Part shown: in pieces, positions 13,535-16,349 of the stretch
Numbering within the stretch: position 1 is the first letter of the stretch
How the letters are laid out: each line of letters begins with the position of its first letter
From: Alphaproteobacteria bacterium
GTDB taxonomy: Bacteria; Pseudomonadota; Alphaproteobacteria; Caulobacterales; Maricaulaceae
Reading direction: 5' to 3'
Length of the DNA: 16,349 nucleotides
NCBI GenBank assembly: GCA_030428405.1
Contig: JAUIEH010000017.1
Span: 1 to 16,349, forward strand
Made by a program: the position numbers and the translations under genes
Notes under the pieces: model-generated
Database searches by the model: none
What the model was told of the DNA's origin: nothing
What the model saw: only the letters and a program-made list of their open reading frames with translations

Positions 13535-16117
13535 TCAGCTCGCCCGCCGCACCCGATCATCTGCACCGTATGACACGAGCTTTTTCGCAAACATTTCCGC
13601 GATTGCGTCCCGGCCATAGGGCTTAACGACGAGGTCGCGTTCGGAGCGAATATCTTCTCGCTTGAGCACTTCGGCCTTGGTGAAACCGGTCGCATAAACG
13701 ATCGGCAGGTCAGGACGCATGGCGCGCGCGCGACGCGCGAGCTCCACGCCATTCATCCCCGGCATGACGATGTCGGTAAACACCAAATCGATGTCAGGCG
13801 TTCGCTCCAGAATGCGCAGCGCCTCCTCAGCCCCCGGGGCCGACAAAGTGCGATATCCGATGCTCTGTACAAGTGCGATGGCGACGTCGCGGACCTCGTC
13901 CTGGTCCTCGACGATCAAAACGCACTCCCCGCCATGTCCGTAATCAATGGAAGGCGGCTTCGCTTCGGTCTGCGGCGCTGCAACGACATCTTCCGCACAC
14001 GCCGGCAGCAAGAGCCGGATGGATGCGCCGGCGTTCGGCTTGGAGTCGATCTCCACGCGCCCGCCCGACTGGTGAATAAATCCGTACACCATCGACAAGC
14101 CGAGGCCGCTGCCTTGTCCGACATCCTTCGTCGTAAAGAATGGCTCAAACACCTGATTGATGATTTCCGGCGCGATGCCGGTTCCGGTGTCGGTGACGGC
14201 GATCTCGACATGGCCGTCACAGCCGCCTTCGTACCCGCTATAATCGGTCTGCTCACAAATGCATTTGCTGGAAATCGTCAGAACGCCGCCATCCGGCATC
14301 GCGTCGCGCGCGTTCAGCGCAAGGTTCATGATGGCGGATTCGAGCTGACTGGCGTCGACTTCGACCTTGGGAAGCTCATCGGCGAGGTCAAAACACACCT
14401 CGATATTCTCGCCGAGCGTGCGCTCGATAATTTCGCCCAGCGCCCGGATCAGCGGGTTCACCCCGATCACGGAGGCTTCCAGCTTCTGCCGACGCGAGAA
14501 CGCCAATAAGCGCGTCGTCAGCTCAGCGCCGCGCATGACCGCGGCCTTGGCGCCGGACAAGCGCTTGTCGATTTCCTCTTCATCCGGCGTAATTTTCTTG
14601 AGCAGCTCCAGATTGCCCAGGATGACGTTCAAGAGATTATTGAAGTCATGCGCGAGCCCTCCGGTCAGTTGACCGACGGATTCCATCTTCTGCGCCTGGA
14701 CGAGCCGGCGCTCGACTTCTTTTCGTTCGGTGACATCGACGAGCACGGTGGAGACGTGATTGATGCGTCCGCGCTCGTCGCTTTCCCCAAAGGCCGAGAG
14801 CAGAATATCGAGTTTCTTGCCGGATTTGGTGATGACCTGGCAGTCGAAATCCCCGCAGGCGCCGGTCTGAATCAGCCGGGGAATGGCGATGTCGTGGATG
14901 CGTTGCAGCGATACAGGTTCGAAGAACAACGCCGAGTTGCGTCCCACGACCTCTTCGCGCGCATAGCCGAGCTTTTCCAGCCAGGCGTCCGACACGTTGA
15001 GGATATTGCCGCGCGAATCGACGGAATGCATCATCACGGGCGTGCGCGTGTAGAGATAGCGATAGCGTTGCTCGCTTTCCTCCAGCGCAATCCGTGCACG
15101 CCGCTCTTCGGTGATGTCGCGGCCTTCGAGAATTATGCAGGATACATCCCCGCCCTCCACGGCGACCGGCTTGACGCGAAAGTCCAGCACACTGATTGAG
15201 CCGTCGTCATGCGGAAGCGAAACTTCGTAGCGGAAACTTTCCCCGCGCCGCGCAGATGCCAATGCAGAAACCGCGCGCGACGGCGGATCGGGCGCAAGCC
15301 CCCAAATGGGCGTGCGCCAAACGGGCAGACCTACGCAATCCTCGCGGCGAACATCAGCATAGCGCACGGCCGTGTCATTCAGTTCGAGAACGGCGCCGTC
15401 TTGGTCGAGCACCACGCAGACTTGGTGGATGCTGTCAAAGAGCGCGCGGAAGCGTGCATCAGCAAGGCGCGCGGTATCGGTCCGCGTCGGCGCAGCCTCC
15501 TCTGCCTGCTCGCCCTGCTCCGCCTGCAGCACAGCTTCGTCGTCCAAATCTGAAAGCGGTGCGGCGGCGACCGGCGCGGACGCATCCCGCCACGTTTCGA
15601 CCGGCGCTGAATAATCAGTGTCTGATCTGCGCGGGCGGCAGCCGACAAGGGCCAGAAGCTCCTGCTCCTTGAGATGTTCTGTTGCGCATTCCGCGAGCCG
15701 CGCGAGCGCGTCTGCATCGCGCGCCGGCAGCGCAGCTCTTGGGATCGGATCGAGAACGCATAAAGCGCCGATAACGTCGCCGTCGGGCCAGATCAGCGGC
15801 TGCACGACGCAATATCGGGCGCCGTTCACGGTGTAAATCAGGCGCGCGAGTTCGTCGTTCTGGCTTTGCTCAGCGTCAAGAATGTGAACACGTCTGCGTT
15901 GACGGCGAAGCGCGCACAGAAAACCATCCGGCTTTGGAAGCCCGGCCTTGAAGACGCCTACGCCCGCTTTGATCCAGGCGCTGTTGTGATCGGAAAAAGA
16001 AACGAAAGCAGTCTGGGTTCCGCAGATGCTCGCCGCCAATTGAGCGATGTGATCGAAAAATGGGTCCGGCGTTGTGGTCAGGCAGTTCAGATTCCGGAAC
16101 ATGCAGCGTCGCCTCAT
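13535..16117 (-). CDS. Soluble hybrid sensor histidine kinase (GAF-PAS-PAS-HisKA-HATPase-REC)
   Basis: This 860-residue cytosolic kinase probably feeds the adjacent single-domain regulator. Domains: GAF about 15-150; an acidic, Ala/Glu-rich linker about 155-220; PAS about 222-340 and 345-465; HisKA with His490 in G-G-L-A-H-D-F-N-N-L-L, the CckA/NtrB-like type and distinct from the S-H-E-I-R-T-P type of the kinase at 7003-9888; HATPase with N-L-A-L-N-A-R-D-A-M, D-T-G-T-G-I and the F-E-P-F-F-T-T-K / G-S-G-L-G-L-S lid; receiver about 736-850 with Asp782 in F-T-D-I-V-M-P-G-M-N-G. The HATPase carries an unusual short cysteine-containing insertion (Cys619, Cys621, Cys633) between the N-box and D-T-G. 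There are no membrane helices, unlike CckA. The start may be 16117 (AGGCGCGA upstream) or Met6 at 16102. Confidence 0.93.
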   Translation of the reverse strand: MRRRCMFRNLNCLTTTPDPFFDHIAQLAASICGTQTAFVSFSDHNSAWIKAGVGVFKAGLPKPDGFLCALRRQRRRVHILDAEQSQNDELARLIYTVNGARYCVVQPLIWPDGDVIGALCVLDPIPRAALPARDADALARLAECATEHLKEQELLALVGCRPRRSDTDYSAPVETWRDASAPVAAAPLSDLDDEAVLQAEQGEQAEEAAPTRTDTARLADARFRALFDSIHQVCVVLDQDGAVLELNDTAVRYADVRREDCVGLPVWRTPIWGLAPDPPSRAVSALASARRGESFRYEVSLPHDDGSISVLDFRVKPVAVEGGDVSCIILEGRDITEERRARIALEESEQRYRYLYTRTPVMMHSVDSRGNILNVSDAWLEKLGYAREEVVGRNSALFFEPVSLQRIHDIAIPRLIQTGACGDFDCQVITKSGKKLDILLSAFGESDERGRINHVSTVLVDVTERKEVERRLVQAQKMESVGQLTGGLAHDFNNLLNVILGNLELLKKITPDEEEIDKRLSGAKAAVMRGAELTTRLLAFSRRQKLEASVIGVNPLIRALGEIIERTLGENIEVCFDLADELPKVEVDASQLESAIMNLALNARDAMPDGGVLTISSKCICEQTDYSGYEGGCDGHVEIAVTDTGTGIAPEIINQVFEPFFTTKDVGQGSGLGLSMVYGFIHQSGGRVEIDSKPNAGASIRLLLPACAEDVVAAPQTEAKPPSIDYGHGGECVLIVEDQDEVRDVAIALVQSIGYRTLSAPGAEEALRILERTPDIDLVFTDIVMPGMNGVELARRARAMRPDLPIVYATGFTKAEVLKREDIRSERDLVVKPYGRDAIAEMFAKKLVSYGADDRVRRAS

Positions 16118-16270
16118 TCGCGCCTGTCGTTTCAGACGCCTCGCTCAGCAGCGCCTGACGCGTCTAATCAAGCCCGCGCAAGCGCTGCATGACCAACTTC
16201 GAACATGCAGATTGAGATGGTGTAAACTTTGACCGGCTCATGCTTGCGCATTTGTGAGCAAGTCCTGACG
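16118..16270. other. Spacer between two minus-strand sensor-kinase genes
   Basis: This 153-base stretch must hold any promoter of the downstream kinase, but I find no convincing -35/-10 pair. A weak hairpin (GCTCA 16236-16240 / TGAGC 16255-16259) follows the upstream kinase stop without a T-run. Two tiny overlapping minus-strand ORFs of 25-27 codons start here, but neither has enough support to call. Confidence 0.3.
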
Positions 16271-16349
16271 CTAAGACGCTTGCGCCTGCGCGGGAACGCC
16301 GACGACGAGGCGACGCGGCAAGGCGACGCAGAAACGCGCGCCTCCTGTT
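16271..16349 (-). CDS. C-terminal tail of a probable sensor histidine kinase, cut by window edge
   Basis: Only the last 26 codons are in the window, ending with TAG at 16271-16273. The reading T-G-G-A-R-F-C-V-A-L-P-R-R-L resembles the final strand of an HATPase domain (G-G-A-R-F-x-V-x-L-P), where many non-hybrid kinases end, followed by V-V-G-V-P-A-Q-A-Q-A-S. If so, it would be a third histidine kinase next to the hybrid kinase and single-domain regulator. The evidence is a short motif only; it could also be another GHKL ATPase. Confidence 0.5.
   Translation of the reverse strand, partial: TGGARFCVALPRRLVVGVPAQAQAS

Noticed and set aside
13390..13752. N-terminal extension of the lone response regulator into the kinase gene
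   Set aside because: Same-strand overlap with the kinase 3' end in another frame, no receiver pattern in the extension, and a strong GGAGG directly before 13389.
1..16349. CRISPR array, transposon, prophage or toxin-antitoxin/defence system
   Set aside because: No regularly spaced direct repeats, integrase, transposase or paired small toxin genes were seen; base and codon use look even throughout.

Overview
The window looks like chromosomal DNA of a high-GC alphaproteobacterium. A Caulobacterales/Maricaulales-type or similar marine lineage is my guess; no single marker settles it. The evidence is a bacterial type A RNase P RNA at the left edge, a cysteine-free L31 protein of the alphaproteobacterial kind, CckA-like GGxAHDFNN histidine-kinase sequence, and strongly GC-biased third positions that create long antisense shadow ORFs. 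I see no transposase, integrase, phage gene, CRISPR array, tRNA or rRNA. The content is mostly ordinary housekeeping and sensory chromosome, and no convincing new multi-gene system is visible.

Left part (1-3072): the 5' portion of rnpB runs off the left edge on the minus strand. A 220-base spacer with a three-copy degenerate repeat follows, then a small plus-strand two-helix membrane protein. Convergent to it lies a three-gene minus-strand cluster: a small membrane protein, an EamA/DMT exporter, and an AmpD-type amidase whose start overlaps the transporter end by 14 bases.

Middle (3073-9888, plus strand): a 245-base spacer with several short palindromes precedes a single-chain ATP-dependent 5-oxoprolinase of about 1200 residues. 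A soluble hybrid histidine kinase (GAF, three PAS, HisKA, HATPase, receiver) follows.

Right part (9889-16349): a membrane-anchored paraoxonase-like beta-propeller (minus) is divergent from rpmE (plus). rpmE converges on a lipoprotein M19 dipeptidase (minus) across a probable bidirectional terminator. Upstream of the dipeptidase is a 245-base spacer holding three GC-rich hairpins. Then come a single-domain response regulator, a second soluble hybrid kinase, and the C-terminal tail of what is probably a third sensor kinase cut by the window edge, all on the minus strand.

Functional themes: three signalling proteins (13000-16349) plus the kinase at 7003-9888 suggest phosphorelay signalling from cytosolic sensors. 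The amidase, M19 dipeptidase and 5-oxoprolinase could all serve recycling of peptidoglycan or glutathione-derived peptides, but this is inference from families and not from an operon. The most useful observations are the paraoxonase-like protein that keeps all calcium ligands but lacks both catalytic-dyad histidines, and the hairpin-rich spacer 12755-12999.
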